A stretch of 64,000 bases of DNA from Nitrosopumilus sp. LS_AOA (GTDB lineage Archaea > Thermoproteota > Nitrososphaeria > Nitrososphaerales > Nitrosopumilaceae), in contig LFLC01000008.1 in assembly GCA_001543015.1 (NCBI GenBank), positions 1 through 64,000 on the forward strand, in the 5' to 3' direction. The notes under the pieces were generated by a model. That model was not told the origin of the DNA. It made no database searches and saw nothing but the letters and a program-made list of their open reading frames with translations. The stretch's first letter is position 1. Each line of letters starts with the position of its first letter. Positions 34,481 through 43,601 of the stretch are shown piece by piece. The position numbers and the translations under genes are program-made.

Positions 34481-35239
34481 ATGGCAAAAAATTTCACACC
34501 TCATAGAATTGCATTTTATATTGGAATTGTTGTAGTTTGGCAAATTGTAGCAATGTCTGGCGTGTGGCCTGAAAATATTTTCCCAACACCCTATGAGGTT
34601 GCTGAAGATTTGGCATATGGTGCAGCTGATGGTAGTTTGTTTTATGGAATAATTACTAGTATGTGGAGATTGTCAATTGGATTGGCAATTGCTATTGCTG
34701 GTGGAGTTGTTTTGGGAATTTTTATGGCAAGAATTGAGGTAATCAACCAAACAGTTGGGTCTTTAGTTTTAGGATTACAATCTATTCCATCTATTGCATG
34801 GGTGCCACTTGCAATTCTTTGGTTTGGATTAACTGATGGTGGGATTATTTTTGTAACAGCAATTGGTGCAATCTTTGCAGTTACCATTAACACCTATACT
34901 GGTGTCAAAAACATTGATCCTCACTATATTGAGGCTGCAAGAAATATGGGTGCCAAGGGAAGTCAACTAATTACTGCAGTATTGATTCCAGCAGCATTTC
35001 CGTACATGATTTCAGGCTTTAAACAAGGCTGGGCATTTGCATGGAGGGGAGTAATTGGCGCAGAAATTCTGTTTTCATTCCTAGGATTGGGCTTTTTACT
35101 TAATGCTGGACGTTCACTAAATGATGTTTCTCAGGTGATATCAATTATGATTGTAATTATGAGCATTGGCCTTGTAATTGATAGTGTGGTATTTCAGAAA
35201 TTAGAACACAAAGTAATGTCCCGTTGGGGATTACGATAA
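34481..35239 (+). CDS. ABC transporter permease, SsuC/TauC-like
   Basis: This is a 252-residue protein with about six membrane helices. The coupling loop is EAARNMGAKGSQLITAVLIPAAFPYMISGFKQGWAFAWRGVIGAE, the EAA motif of the sulfonate/taurine/nitrate permeases. It follows the ATPase by 5 nt and ends in a 9-nt overlap with the convergent MFS gene. Confidence 0.9.
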   Translation: MAKNFTPHRIAFYIGIVVVWQIVAMSGVWPENIFPTPYEVAEDLAYGAADGSLFYGIITSMWRLSIGLAIAIAGGVVLGIFMARIEVINQTVGSLVLGLQSIPSIAWVPLAILWFGLTDGGIIFVTAIGAIFAVTINTYTGVKNIDPHYIEAARNMGAKGSQLITAVLIPAAFPYMISGFKQGWAFAWRGVIGAEILFSFLGLGFLLNAGRSLNDVSQVISIMIVIMSIGLVIDSVVFQKLEHKVMSRWGLR

Positions 35240-36346
35240 TATTTTTTTGTTTTCTATCTTTAGTGATACTACAAATGCACAAATAATTATTGCAATTGCA
35301 AAATACATTACTGCAATATAATCAAAGAAAAATGCTATTGCGCCTCCAATTACTGGACCAATTACTGTTGCAATAGATAATGTTGAACTAAATAATCCAG
35401 ATGATGTTGAACGAGGATTGTTATCCATAAGATGGAAATTTCCTCCAATAAATAAAAATGCCCATGTTGCACCAACTAGTGCCATAAATGGCATTGCCAT
35501 CCACCACTCAGTAACAAATGTTAATCCTACAAAAACAAATGTCGTAGCACCAATACCCATTTTAAATTTGGTAACATCTGATAGATGGATTTTACTTGCC
35601 ATCACATTCATCAAGATAAATGCTGTCACTGTATTTGCAACATATACAATTGATATGTGATACAAATCCCCTCCCCATTTTTCCATAATCATTAGTGGGA
35701 GAATTACCCAAACAGCTGCTGCACCAATATGTCTTAGTAGTAATGACAAAAATAGAAATTTATTTTTTGAAATTACTTTTTTTATAGTACCTGGTTTTAG
35801 CTCTTTTTCTTGAATTGGATTTGGAAGTTTAATTGTAAATAATAATCCAATAATGAATGCCGCTGCACTAATTAAGAAAATTAATTTTAAATCATTTGTA
35901 ACTCCAGCAGCTACTATTCCTGCAAGCCATCCTAATGCGTGAAATGAAATTACAGTGGCTGCCCTTTTTTTGTCAATATTTGCCTCATAGGTATATGCAA
36001 TCATTGCAGGTATCATTATCCCAGTAGCTATTCCTGCAGCAATTCTTACTATGAAAAACATGGAAAGATCTGTAGCAAAATAATGCATTCCAAAGGCTAT
36101 AGCACATCCAACAAAGCCAATTCTGATGAATTTGAGCCTAGTTCCCTTCTTATCTGAATGTCGTCCAAAATAGATTTCAGATAATATCTGAGCAAAACTA
36201 AATGATGCAACTAGTAGTCCAATCTCAAAGATGGAATCAGTGACTCCTTGAGCAATTATAGGCATGAATACAAAAACTATTGAGATTCCAGCATGTTGAA
36301 AAAAGGTTGCACTACGAACTAAATTATTTACTTGTAACTTTGGCAT
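35231..36346 (-). CDS. Major facilitator superfamily transporter
   Basis: The 371-residue, roughly 12-helix protein has an MFS A-type motif between the second and third helices (YFGRHSDKKGTRLKFIRIGF), repeated features in the second half (LMDNNPRSTSSGLFS), and low charge. The transported compound is unknown. It is transcribed alone, with an adjacent start region before the methionine synthase gene. Confidence 0.85.
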   Translation of the reverse strand: MPKLQVNNLVRSATFFQHAGISIVFVFMPIIAQGVTDSIFEIGLLVASFSFAQILSEIYFGRHSDKKGTRLKFIRIGFVGCAIAFGMHYFATDLSMFFIVRIAAGIATGIMIPAMIAYTYEANIDKKRAATVISFHALGWLAGIVAAGVTNDLKLIFLISAAAFIIGLLFTIKLPNPIQEKELKPGTIKKVISKNKFLFLSLLLRHIGAAAVWVILPLMIMEKWGGDLYHISIVYVANTVTAFILMNVMASKIHLSDVTKFKMGIGATTFVFVGLTFVTEWWMAMPFMALVGATWAFLFIGGNFHLMDNNPRSTSSGLFSSTLSIATVIGPVIGGAIAFFFDYIAVMYFAIAIIICAFVVSLKIENKKILS

Positions 36347-36459
36347 AAATGTACATCAAATCAACTTCTTCCTAATTTCAAGATACGTATCATTATTCTA
36401 TTTGATATGATGATCTTTCTCAAAAGAGTTAAAATCTCTTAAATCGTCTCAAAAATTAA

Positions 36460-37422
36460 TTGACTGAAAAAGAATCATTCCTTGATGCCATGAATAATAG
36501 AATTTTACTTTTTGATGGTGCCATGGGAACTGAAATTCAAAAAAATGATCCTAAACCTGAAGACTTTCCAAATGATCAAGATGGATTCAATGATGGATTA
36601 GTAATTACTCATCCTGAATGGATTAAAGAAATTCATAGAAATTATTTAGATGCAGGTGCTGATTGTATTGAAACAAATTCTTTTGGTTCAAATAAAATTA
36701 AACTTGATGAATATGGATTTGGAGATCAAACTATTGATTTTAATAAAAAAATTGCAACATTAGCATTTGATGTTTGTCAAGAATATTCTGATAAAGCACG
36801 TTATGTAATTGGGTCCATGGGGCCTACTGGATATCTTCCAAGTTCTAATGATCCTGATTTGGGACAAATACCTCTTGATGAAATACTTGAAGCATTTGAA
36901 TTACAAGCAGAGGGATTAATCCTTGGTGGTGTTGATGCATTACTAATTGAGACAAGTCAAGATATTTTGGAGGTGAAATTAGTAATTGAGGCATGTCACA
37001 ACGCAATTAAAAAAACAGGTAAAAAAATTCCAATTATTTCTAATACTACATTGGATCAATATGGTAAAATGTTACTTGGAACAACTATTCAATCTGCATA
37101 CACCACAGTTTCTGATATGGGCATTGATGTTTTTGGATTAAATTGCTCAACTGGACCAATTGAAATGAATCCAAGTGTACAATGGCTTGATGAACAAAAT
37201 GAACACAATATTCTAGTTGTCCCAAATGCTGGCATGCCTGAAAATGTGGGAGGACAGGCAGTTTACAAAATGACACCTGAAAAAATGGCTGATGCACTAG
37301 GTGATTTTCTTAATCAATACAAAAAAGTTCGAATTATTGGGGGTTGCTGTGGAACAAACCCCGATCACATCAAAGCACTAAGAAAAGTAATTGACGAAAA
37401 AGCCAATTCTCTGAATAGTTAG
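36460..37422 (+). CDS. Homocysteine-binding module of methionine synthase (separate gene)
   Basis: The 320-residue protein is the homocysteine S-methyltransferase domain of MetH: RILLFDGAMGTEIQKND, ETNSFGSNKIKL, and zinc cysteines in GLNCSTGP and IIGGCCGTNPDHI. It activates homocysteine thiolate for methylation. In bacteria this is the N-terminal part of a single MetH, whereas here it is a gene of its own, starting with TTG, 32 nt before the rest. Alone it could also use S-methylmethionine, but the adjacent partner makes methionine synthase much more likely. Confidence 0.87.
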   Translation: MTEKESFLDAMNNRILLFDGAMGTEIQKNDPKPEDFPNDQDGFNDGLVITHPEWIKEIHRNYLDAGADCIETNSFGSNKIKLDEYGFGDQTIDFNKKIATLAFDVCQEYSDKARYVIGSMGPTGYLPSSNDPDLGQIPLDEILEAFELQAEGLILGGVDALLIETSQDILEVKLVIEACHNAIKKTGKKIPIISNTTLDQYGKMLLGTTIQSAYTTVSDMGIDVFGLNCSTGPIEMNPSVQWLDEQNEHNILVVPNAGMPENVGGQAVYKMTPEKMADALGDFLNQYKKVRIIGGCCGTNPDHIKALRKVIDEKANSLNS

Positions 37423-37454
37423 GTATTTAGAAAAACTGAGATGATTTTACAACA

Positions 37455-39953
37455 TTGACTACCCCTCGAGTAAGTTCAGCAATGAAAGCAGTTGATCTAA
37501 AACAGATTCCTAAACCCCTAATCATTGGAGAGAGGATAAACACTCAAGGTTCCAGAAAAGCCAAGAAACTAGTTCTTGCTGATGATTATGATGGCTTGAT
37601 GGATTTGGCAAGAACTCAAGTTGAGGATGGTGCACACTGTCTTGATATTTGTGTTGCAACCACTGAACGCTCTGATGAAAAAGAATTCATGTTGAAACTT
37701 GTAAAACAACTAAGCTTGGAAATTGATGCTCCTCTAGTAATTGATTCAACTGATCCTGAAGTTATTGAATCCTCAGTAAAACAAATTCCTGGACGTCCAA
37801 TAATTAATTCAATTAATCTTGAAGGTGATGGTAGTAGATTTGAAAAGTTAGCACCATTGATGGCAAAGTATGGGCTACCTGCAATCTCTCTATGTATTGG
37901 ACCTGCTGGTATGGCTAAAACTCCACAAGAAAAATTAGAAACTGCTGAACTTTTATTTGAAACAGGAAAAAAATATGGATTAAAAATTGAACAATTTATT
38001 TTTGATGTACTTACATTTACTTTGGCAACAGGTGAGGATGAATTCATAAATGCCGGAAAAAATACTCTAGAAGGAATTCGACTAGTAAAAGATAGATTCC
38101 CAAATGCGTTTACCACTCTGGGTCTTAGTAACATTAGTTTTGGTTTATCCCCATATGCTAGAAAAATTCTCAATTCTACTTTCTTGTATCATGCAGTAAA
38201 AACTGGACTTGATTCAGCTATTGTTAATGCAAAGGAGATAGTTCCTTATGGTGAAATTGATGAAAAGGAACGAAAGCTTGCAGATGATTTAATTTTTAAT
38301 ACACATCCTGATGCCTTGTCTGACTTAATCGCACATTTTGAAAATCTTGGTCCTCAAAGTAGTAGTTCTAGCAAAAAAGTTGATGTTGATCCTTCTTGGC
38401 CTCCTGGTAAACGTGCAAATTTTAGAATTCTAAATAGACTCAAAGATGGACTTCAAAATGATGTAGTATCAGCCATTGCTGATAAATTAGGAATTGAAAA
38501 TCTCATTAAAAATAATGATGGAGTATTATCCATTGATGCTTCACAAGAAATTACTCATGATGGTGCTTTACGAACACTAAATGAGGATTTACTTTCTGCA
38601 ATGAAGGAAGTCGGTGATAAGTTTGGTTCAGGGGAACTAATTTTACCATTTGTTCTCAAATCTGCTGAATGTATGAAGGCTGCAGTAAATGAACTTGAAA
38701 AATATTTGTTACAAAAAGAAGGAACAAGTAAAGGAAAATTAGTTTTAGGAACAGTTTATGGTGATGTCCATGACATTGGAAAGAATCTAGTTAAAACAAT
38801 TTTTCAAAATAATGGCTATACTGTATATGATTTGGGTAAACAAGTTCCTTTACAAAAATTTTTAGAAAAAATTGATGAAGTACATCCTGATGCAATTGGA
38901 TTATCTGCATTACTAGTTTCTACTTCAAAACAAATGCAATTTTTTGTAGAACATGTCAGGAAAAATAACATGAATGTCCCAATTTTATGTGGTGGTGCTG
39001 CAATTAACACCAATTACATTAACAGAATTGCAAAAGCTGGTGGTATCTATGAACCTGGAGTCTTTTATTGTAATACAATGTTTGAAGGACTCAAAACAAT
39101 GGATACACTAGTCTCTGATGAAAAACCAAAACTGTTATCTCAATGGAAAGAAAAATTAGAAAATTGGAAAGAAAAATCAACTGCAAAAATTGATCCTGCA
39201 AATATTCCAAAAAGTGAAATCAAACCAGTTTCAGCTCCTTCTCCTAAAATAATTAATGAACCAATCCGTCTAAACTTGGACCAAATCAAAATGGATGAAG
39301 TCTGGCAAATGATTGACAAAAAATCATTATTCAAATTATCTTGGGGTTTGAGGGGAAAAGCAGGTGCTGAATCTGAAGAGGAACATGAAGAACTACTCAC
39401 TCAATGGAAGATTAGAATTATTCGAGATAAACTCATTGAGCCTGAAATTGTATATGGGTATTATCGATGTCACAACAAAAATGGAAAATTACTAGTTGAA
39501 AATACTAATGGTGATGATGTGGTATTTGATTTTCCACGCTCCACCAAACCTGAACATCTGTGTTTGACTGATTATTTTGGAGATGATGATATTGTTGCAT
39601 TCCAATCAGTAACTGTTGGAAATAGAGTAGCAGACATCATTGAACAATGGAATCAAGAGGACAAGTATACTGATGCCTACTATTTGCATGGATTGGCAGT
39701 TGAAATAGCAGAAGCTTTGGCTGAATGGATTAATCAAAAAATAAAGTCAGAATTGAATCTGGATAAAGGTGGTCTTAGATATAGCTGGGGATTTCCTAGC
39801 TGCCCTGATGTCGCTCAACACCATCTAGTGTGGAAACTATTACAACCTGAAAAATCTGGAATGACCCTAACTGAATCTGGACAAATAATTCCTGAACAAT
39901 CTACTGCTGCAATAGTTATTCATCATCCTCAAGCAAAATATTTTGTGATTTAG
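37455..39953 (+). CDS. Cobalamin-dependent methionine synthase, folate/B12/activation modules
   Basis: The 832-residue protein carries the remaining MetH domains in order. A pterin-binding domain comes first (LIIGERINTQGSRKAKK, VIDSTDPEVIES), then a B12 cap and B12-binding domain with the DxHxxG motif in GTVYGDVHDIGKNLV. Last is the reactivation domain with SAM-binding YYLHGLAVEIAEALAEWINQKI and LRYSWGFPSCPDVAQHHLVWKLL. It starts with TTG. It is joined to the upstream homocysteine gene and its stop overlaps the convergent methylene-pterin reductase-like gene. It methylates homocysteine using a C1 pterin. Confidence 0.9.
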   Translation: MTTPRVSSAMKAVDLKQIPKPLIIGERINTQGSRKAKKLVLADDYDGLMDLARTQVEDGAHCLDICVATTERSDEKEFMLKLVKQLSLEIDAPLVIDSTDPEVIESSVKQIPGRPIINSINLEGDGSRFEKLAPLMAKYGLPAISLCIGPAGMAKTPQEKLETAELLFETGKKYGLKIEQFIFDVLTFTLATGEDEFINAGKNTLEGIRLVKDRFPNAFTTLGLSNISFGLSPYARKILNSTFLYHAVKTGLDSAIVNAKEIVPYGEIDEKERKLADDLIFNTHPDALSDLIAHFENLGPQSSSSSKKVDVDPSWPPGKRANFRILNRLKDGLQNDVVSAIADKLGIENLIKNNDGVLSIDASQEITHDGALRTLNEDLLSAMKEVGDKFGSGELILPFVLKSAECMKAAVNELEKYLLQKEGTSKGKLVLGTVYGDVHDIGKNLVKTIFQNNGYTVYDLGKQVPLQKFLEKIDEVHPDAIGLSALLVSTSKQMQFFVEHVRKNNMNVPILCGGAAINTNYINRIAKAGGIYEPGVFYCNTMFEGLKTMDTLVSDEKPKLLSQWKEKLENWKEKSTAKIDPANIPKSEIKPVSAPSPKIINEPIRLNLDQIKMDEVWQMIDKKSLFKLSWGLRGKAGAESEEEHEELLTQWKIRIIRDKLIEPEIVYGYYRCHNKNGKLLVENTNGDDVVFDFPRSTKPEHLCLTDYFGDDDIVAFQSVTVGNRVADIIEQWNQEDKYTDAYYLHGLAVEIAEALAEWINQKIKSELNLDKGGLRYSWGFPSCPDVAQHHLVWKLLQPEKSGMTLTESGQIIPEQSTAAIVIHHPQAKYFVI

Positions 39954-40687
39954 TTAATTGGTTTTTCTAAAAAGTTATTCAAACCAGTAAAGTCATTGGG
40001 CGATGTAAGTAGTATGTCCCCTGTAATTTTGTGGACTTTGTTTACAAATTCATCAAAATTTTTACTATATTCTGTCAAATCCATATTTAGAAATTTTGCT
40101 GATTTTTCATTTTTATCAGAAGGAAATAAAATAATTGGAATTATTAAATATCCTTTTAGATTATCTGCCAGATTTTGCACTTGATCAATATTTTGAACTA
40201 CTTGCGTCATGAATCCTTTGGGTTTGACTTCTAATTTTTTACTAATTTTAGAAAAATTTGGTTTGTTTGACATTGAAAGATACAAATCAATTTTTGAATC
40301 AACTCCTTGCTCTCTTAATCTTTTTACAGTTGCACTGGGAATTTGACCTAAATCTGCTTTTCCTGTTTGTGATGGGTCACCCATTAGAATTAAAATTCCA
40401 GAAAACCCTATACTGATACAATTTTCTACAAATTCTGTAATCTCTTTTTCACTCTTATCTCTAACCCTTAGACTTACTGTAATTGGTAGATTCGGAATTT
40501 CTTTTTTGATAATTTTACCCACCTTAATTGGTGACACTCTTTGAAAACCTAACACATTTTCTGTTAGGTGTATTGCATCACATTTTTTTGAAATTCTTTT
40601 TATTCTATCAATAAATTTTGCAATTGATTCATCTGTATTTACATCAGGCAAAATCTTTGGGGGATTTGCTTCATACCTGACTGTCAT
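39950..40687 (-). CDS. Methylenetetrahydrofolate reductase-like protein
   Basis: The 245-residue protein resembles MetF TIM barrels in YEANPPKILPD, CDAIHLTENVLG, the GILILMGDPSQTGK segment (the GDP of flavin-dependent MetF) and KPKGFMTQVV. It is shorter than the usual 280-300. It would supply the methyl pterin for the methionine synthase whose gene it meets tail to tail. Loss of some C-terminal elements or a different pterin is possible. Confidence 0.75.
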   Translation of the reverse strand: MTVRYEANPPKILPDVNTDESIAKFIDRIKRISKKCDAIHLTENVLGFQRVSPIKVGKIIKKEIPNLPITVSLRVRDKSEKEITEFVENCISIGFSGILILMGDPSQTGKADLGQIPSATVKRLREQGVDSKIDLYLSMSNKPNFSKISKKLEVKPKGFMTQVVQNIDQVQNLADNLKGYLIIPIILFPSDKNEKSAKFLNMDLTEYSKNFDEFVNKVHKITGDILLTSPNDFTGLNNFLEKPIN

Positions 40688-40762
40688 GTTTTTTAATTTT
40701 GCAATCCTTGGTTAAAACCTTTGAATACAAAAACCCATATGGATTAGCAGAAATTACACTAT

Positions 40763-41311
40763 GTGGATTTAGCTAATTTGAAATCTGTACTTTCTACTCC
40801 AATAAATCTTGAAATAACTAATGATGGGAAATATCGACTTGCATCAGTACTTGTTGTCATTTATGGTAAAGAACCAATTATTGTAATGACTGAAAAACCA
40901 AAACACATGAAATTTCATGCAGGTGAAATTTCTTTTCCTGGTGGTAAATTAGATGTTAATGATTCAAATCTTTTAGAAACTGCATTACGTGAAACTAGTG
41001 AAGAAATTGGATTAACAATAACTAGAGAACAAGTTGTAGGACAACTAGAACCTGTTGTGACTTTGAATTCTGGTTTCTTGATATTGCCTTTTGTTTCAGT
41101 AATTAATGAGATTCCAAAACTTGAAGCAAACTCTGAAGTTGAAAAAATTTTTCATATTCCACTAGAATCATTTTTAAAAACTATGGCAAAAGATCCTGAT
41201 CCAACTCATAATCTTATTCAAGAAATGTATACTTTTGAGTATGAACATCAAATAGTTTGGGGAGCTTCTGCTAGAATCTTAAAACAGATTCAAAGTTGTC
41301 TTCAATCCTGA
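40763..41311 (+). CDS. Nudix hydrolase, CoA pyrophosphatase-like
   Basis: The 182-residue protein has the Nudix region FHAGEISFPGGKLDVNDSNLLETALRETSEEIGL, where the HAGEISFPGGKLD start matches the CoA/NADH pyrophosphatase group. It hydrolyses nucleoside diphosphate compounds; CoA is inferred. It starts with GTG; the nearby ATG at 40761 is followed by a stop in its frame. The ribosomal protein eL39 gene begins 37 nt downstream. Confidence 0.83.
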   Translation: MDLANLKSVLSTPINLEITNDGKYRLASVLVVIYGKEPIIVMTEKPKHMKFHAGEISFPGGKLDVNDSNLLETALRETSEEIGLTITREQVVGQLEPVVTLNSGFLILPFVSVINEIPKLEANSEVEKIFHIPLESFLKTMAKDPDPTHNLIQEMYTFEYEHQIVWGASARILKQIQSCLQS

Positions 41312-41348
41312 GATTCATTTAAAAAGAGCTCTTCGTGCCTGAAACTCT

Positions 41349-41507
41349 ATGGCTGCACGCAAGTCCTCACCAAGAAAGATTCGTCTATTGAAAAAAACTA
41401 GACAAGCACAACCGGTGCCAGCTTGGATCATACTCAAAACAAAAAGAGCAGTTAGAACAAATCCAAAACGTAGGGCTTGGAGATCAACTGATGTGGAGGT
41501 TGGATAG
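41349..41507 (+). CDS. rpl39e: Large-subunit ribosomal protein eL39 (missed by the ORF track)
   Basis: The 52-residue, strongly basic protein has the typical eL39 sequence: KSSPRKIRLLKKTRQAQPVPAWIILKTKRAV and NPKRRAWRSTDVEV. It lines the peptide exit tunnel. The stop codon is directly followed by the ATG of eL31, as is common in archaea. Confidence 0.95.
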   Translation: MAARKSSPRKIRLLKKTRQAQPVPAWIILKTKRAVRTNPKRRAWRSTDVEVG

Positions 41508-42095
41508 ATGTCTCAAGAATTAGAACGAGTTTATACAATTCCTCTTGGAAAAGTAAAACTTTCACAATCACAACACAGAGCCGTTAGAGCAATTAACATG
41601 ATTAAAGAATTTGCACGTCATCACATGAAAGTTGAAAATATAAAAATTGAAGAAGATTTAGCAAAACAAATTTGGGCAAGAGGTGTTCGTAGACCTCCAA
41701 GAAAAATTAGAGTTAGAATGAGTAAAACTGATGAAGGTTTTATCCTTGTTTCCCTATATGATGAAGAAATTGAAGCAGCAGCAAATGCAAAAGATGATAA
41801 AAAAATTAAAGATAAAGTAAAAGAACCAGCTAAAGAAGCACCAAAGAAAGAAGAACCAGCTAAAGAAGCACCAGCTAAAGAAGCACCAGCTAAAGAAGCA
41901 CCAGCTAAAGAAGCACCAGCTAAAGAAGCACCAGCTAAAGAAGCACCAGCTAAAGAAGCACCAGCTAAAGAAGCACCAGCTAAAGAAGCACCAGCTAAAG
42001 AAGCACCAGCTAAAGAAGCACCAAAGAAAGAAGAACCATCTAAAGAAGCACCAAAGAAAGAAGAACCATCTAAAGAAGCACCAAAGAAAGATTAA
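41508..42095 (+). CDS. rpl31e: Large-subunit ribosomal protein eL31 with a long AKEAP-repeat tail
   Basis: Residues 1-95 are an ordinary eL31: [31 protein letters not shown] and [32 protein letters not shown]. The next hundred residues are unusual for this family: Lys/Glu/Ala/Pro-rich repeats, first [10 protein letters not shown] and then 11 perfect AKEAP units. The total of 195 residues is about twice the normal size. The tail would extend from the ribosome near the tunnel exit, where it could interact with export or chaperone factors. Confidence 0.93.
   Translation: MSQELERVYTIPLGKVKLSQSQHRAVRAINMIKEFARHHMKVENIKIEEDLAKQIWARGVRRPPRKIRVRMSKTDEGFILVSLYDEEIEAAANAKDDKKIKDKVKEPAKEAPKKEEPAKEAPAKEAPAKEAPAKEAPAKEAPAKEAPAKEAPAKEAPAKEAPAKEAPAKEAPKKEEPSKEAPKKEEPSKEAPKKD
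41859..42023 (+). repeat. Eleven perfect copies of a 15-nt coding repeat (gctaaagaagcacca)
   Basis: Counting by codon, the unit GCT AAA GAA GCA CCA occurs 11 times without a mismatch from 41859 to 42023, in frame within rpl31e. Flanking copies are variant (cca to aaa or tct). The perfect array suggests recent expansion by slippage or unequal crossing over, so unit number probably differs between strains. Confidence 0.95.
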
Positions 42096-42175
42096 TTCTT
42101 TTCAATAATTTTAAAATATAATTTTATTTTGATATACTCTGCCAGATTTCATACTGACAGTAGAATAAAAAAATG

Positions 42176-42514
42176 TTAAAATCTACTTAGAACATCTATG
42201 GTATCAATTTGGTCTTGATGATCTGCCAAATAGTACAAAATCATATCTGAATCTATTTCTATCCATTCTGATTCTCCTTTGTAGTTTACAATATCTTCAA
42301 AAGAAATATCATTAATACCCCTTAGATGTAATACTGCTTTCTCATCATGAAATTTTATTGGTAATTTAATTAATTTTCCTCTTATGACACTCTGGCCTTG
42401 AATGTTAATCTTGTATTCTTCTCCGTCTATCTCCCCAATCCCAAAAAAGTGATTTGGAAACATATCTAATTTTTTAATCTTTATTGACAGCGTTTTTTTT
42501 AATTGATTATTCAT
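42176..42514 (-). CDS. Small protein of unknown function
   Basis: The 112-residue protein is beta-rich and acidic-leaning: MFPNHFFGIGEIDGEEYKINIQGQSVIRGKLIKLPIKFH and SDMILYYLADHQDQ. No motif was recognised. It is convergent with rpl31e and lies 66 nt after the FtsZ-like gene on the same strand, so it may share its transcript. Confidence 0.65.
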   Translation of the reverse strand: MNNQLKKTLSIKIKKLDMFPNHFFGIGEIDGEEYKINIQGQSVIRGKLIKLPIKFHDEKAVLHLRGINDISFEDIVNYKGESEWIEIDSDMILYYLADHQDQIDTIDVLSRF

Positions 42515-42580
42515 TGTATTTTTTATAATTGTCTCGTATTTCTAAATTTTTTAACCCATGTAGGGCCTGTATTGTATAGT

Positions 42581-43528
42581 TTATTCTAATTGGTACAAAT
42601 CTAGTTTGAAATCAATACTACAATCAGGAGTTTCCCAATCAAGAGTATTCTCTTGAGGTATCATTCCTAGTGGATCATAATTATCGAATTTTGTCATTCC
42701 TTGAATTGATGATAGCATGACTATTTTGGATTCATTTGATGTTGATTCCATATCTATTTGTGAACTAGCTTCACTTACAATTCCCCTCGTTAGATTTGTA
42801 ATTGAATTTAATACTCCTACTGGAATATTTCCTCCACCAACTACATACAACATTGAGCGTTTAATTGAATTTGGTGGGGCATTTTCATAAAGCATTTTTA
42901 ATGAATCTCTTAGTGAATCTTCGATATTTTGACCATCTTTACTAGTTGAGAGAATGCTTGTTTCATCAGAGATTTCTGATGTACCAAGTGATTTGACTAC
43001 ATGCATAATTGCAGAATTTGCAATATCATAACATGCTTTGGGGCTCAAATCTGGATTACTTTCAAGTAATGAATCATTGTCAAGTACTATTGTGCATTCA
43101 GAGTTTTCTCTAACTCTTTTTAGTGATATTCCTGAATTGAAAATTCTATCTTTTTCATATTTGAAAGGCATAATTGCAAATGAAATTAGTCCTATGTCTG
43201 ATTCTTTGCATAACTCTGATACTACAGGGGCAATTGCTGAACCAGCTTTTCCAGCCAAGTTACTCATTAAGATAATTGTAGAATATTTTGAAATCTTTGA
43301 TTTAATCTCATCAGATACTTTGTATGTTGAACCTCTGATTAATTGAACAGATGGATTGACTACAGAATCAGTTGAAACATGAATAGAATCCTCTGATACA
43401 CAATCTTTTTCATCATTACTAATCACTAGACAATCAGAATTTAGAGACTTTTTTGCCTCAGATGCTAATTTTGAGCCTGCGCCGCCCAAACCTATAATCA
43501 AAATTGGTTCTTTTACTTTAAAACTCAT
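42581..43528 (-). CDS. Divergent FtsZ/tubulin-family protein
   Basis: The 315-residue protein has the tubulin-like start PILIIGLGGAGSKLASEAKKSL and a Rossmann-type order. The GTP-binding signature (GGGTGSG in FtsZ) is replaced by NLAGKAGSAIAPVV, and later regions are diverged. This fits the FtsZ-like protein described in Nitrosopumilus, where Cdv/ESCRT proteins rather than FtsZ appear to drive division. Nucleotide binding and polymerisation are uncertain. Confidence 0.75.
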   Translation of the reverse strand: MSFKVKEPILIIGLGGAGSKLASEAKKSLNSDCLVISNDEKDCVSEDSIHVSTDSVVNPSVQLIRGSTYKVSDEIKSKISKYSTIILMSNLAGKAGSAIAPVVSELCKESDIGLISFAIMPFKYEKDRIFNSGISLKRVRENSECTIVLDNDSLLESNPDLSPKACYDIANSAIMHVVKSLGTSEISDETSILSTSKDGQNIEDSLRDSLKMLYENAPPNSIKRSMLYVVGGGNIPVGVLNSITNLTRGIVSEASSQIDMESTSNESKIVMLSSIQGMTKFDNYDPLGMIPQENTLDWETPDCSIDFKLDLYQLE

Positions 43529-43601
43529 TTCTGATCTTATATCCTGATTTAGATAAAAAACCTTCTTACGTTTTTTTAATCAAATTTTAGATCGAATAAA
43601 A

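Noticed and set aside
41859-42023. Regular short repeats that could suggest a CRISPR array
   Set aside because: Units are directly adjacent without spacers, and in frame within a ribosomal protein gene.
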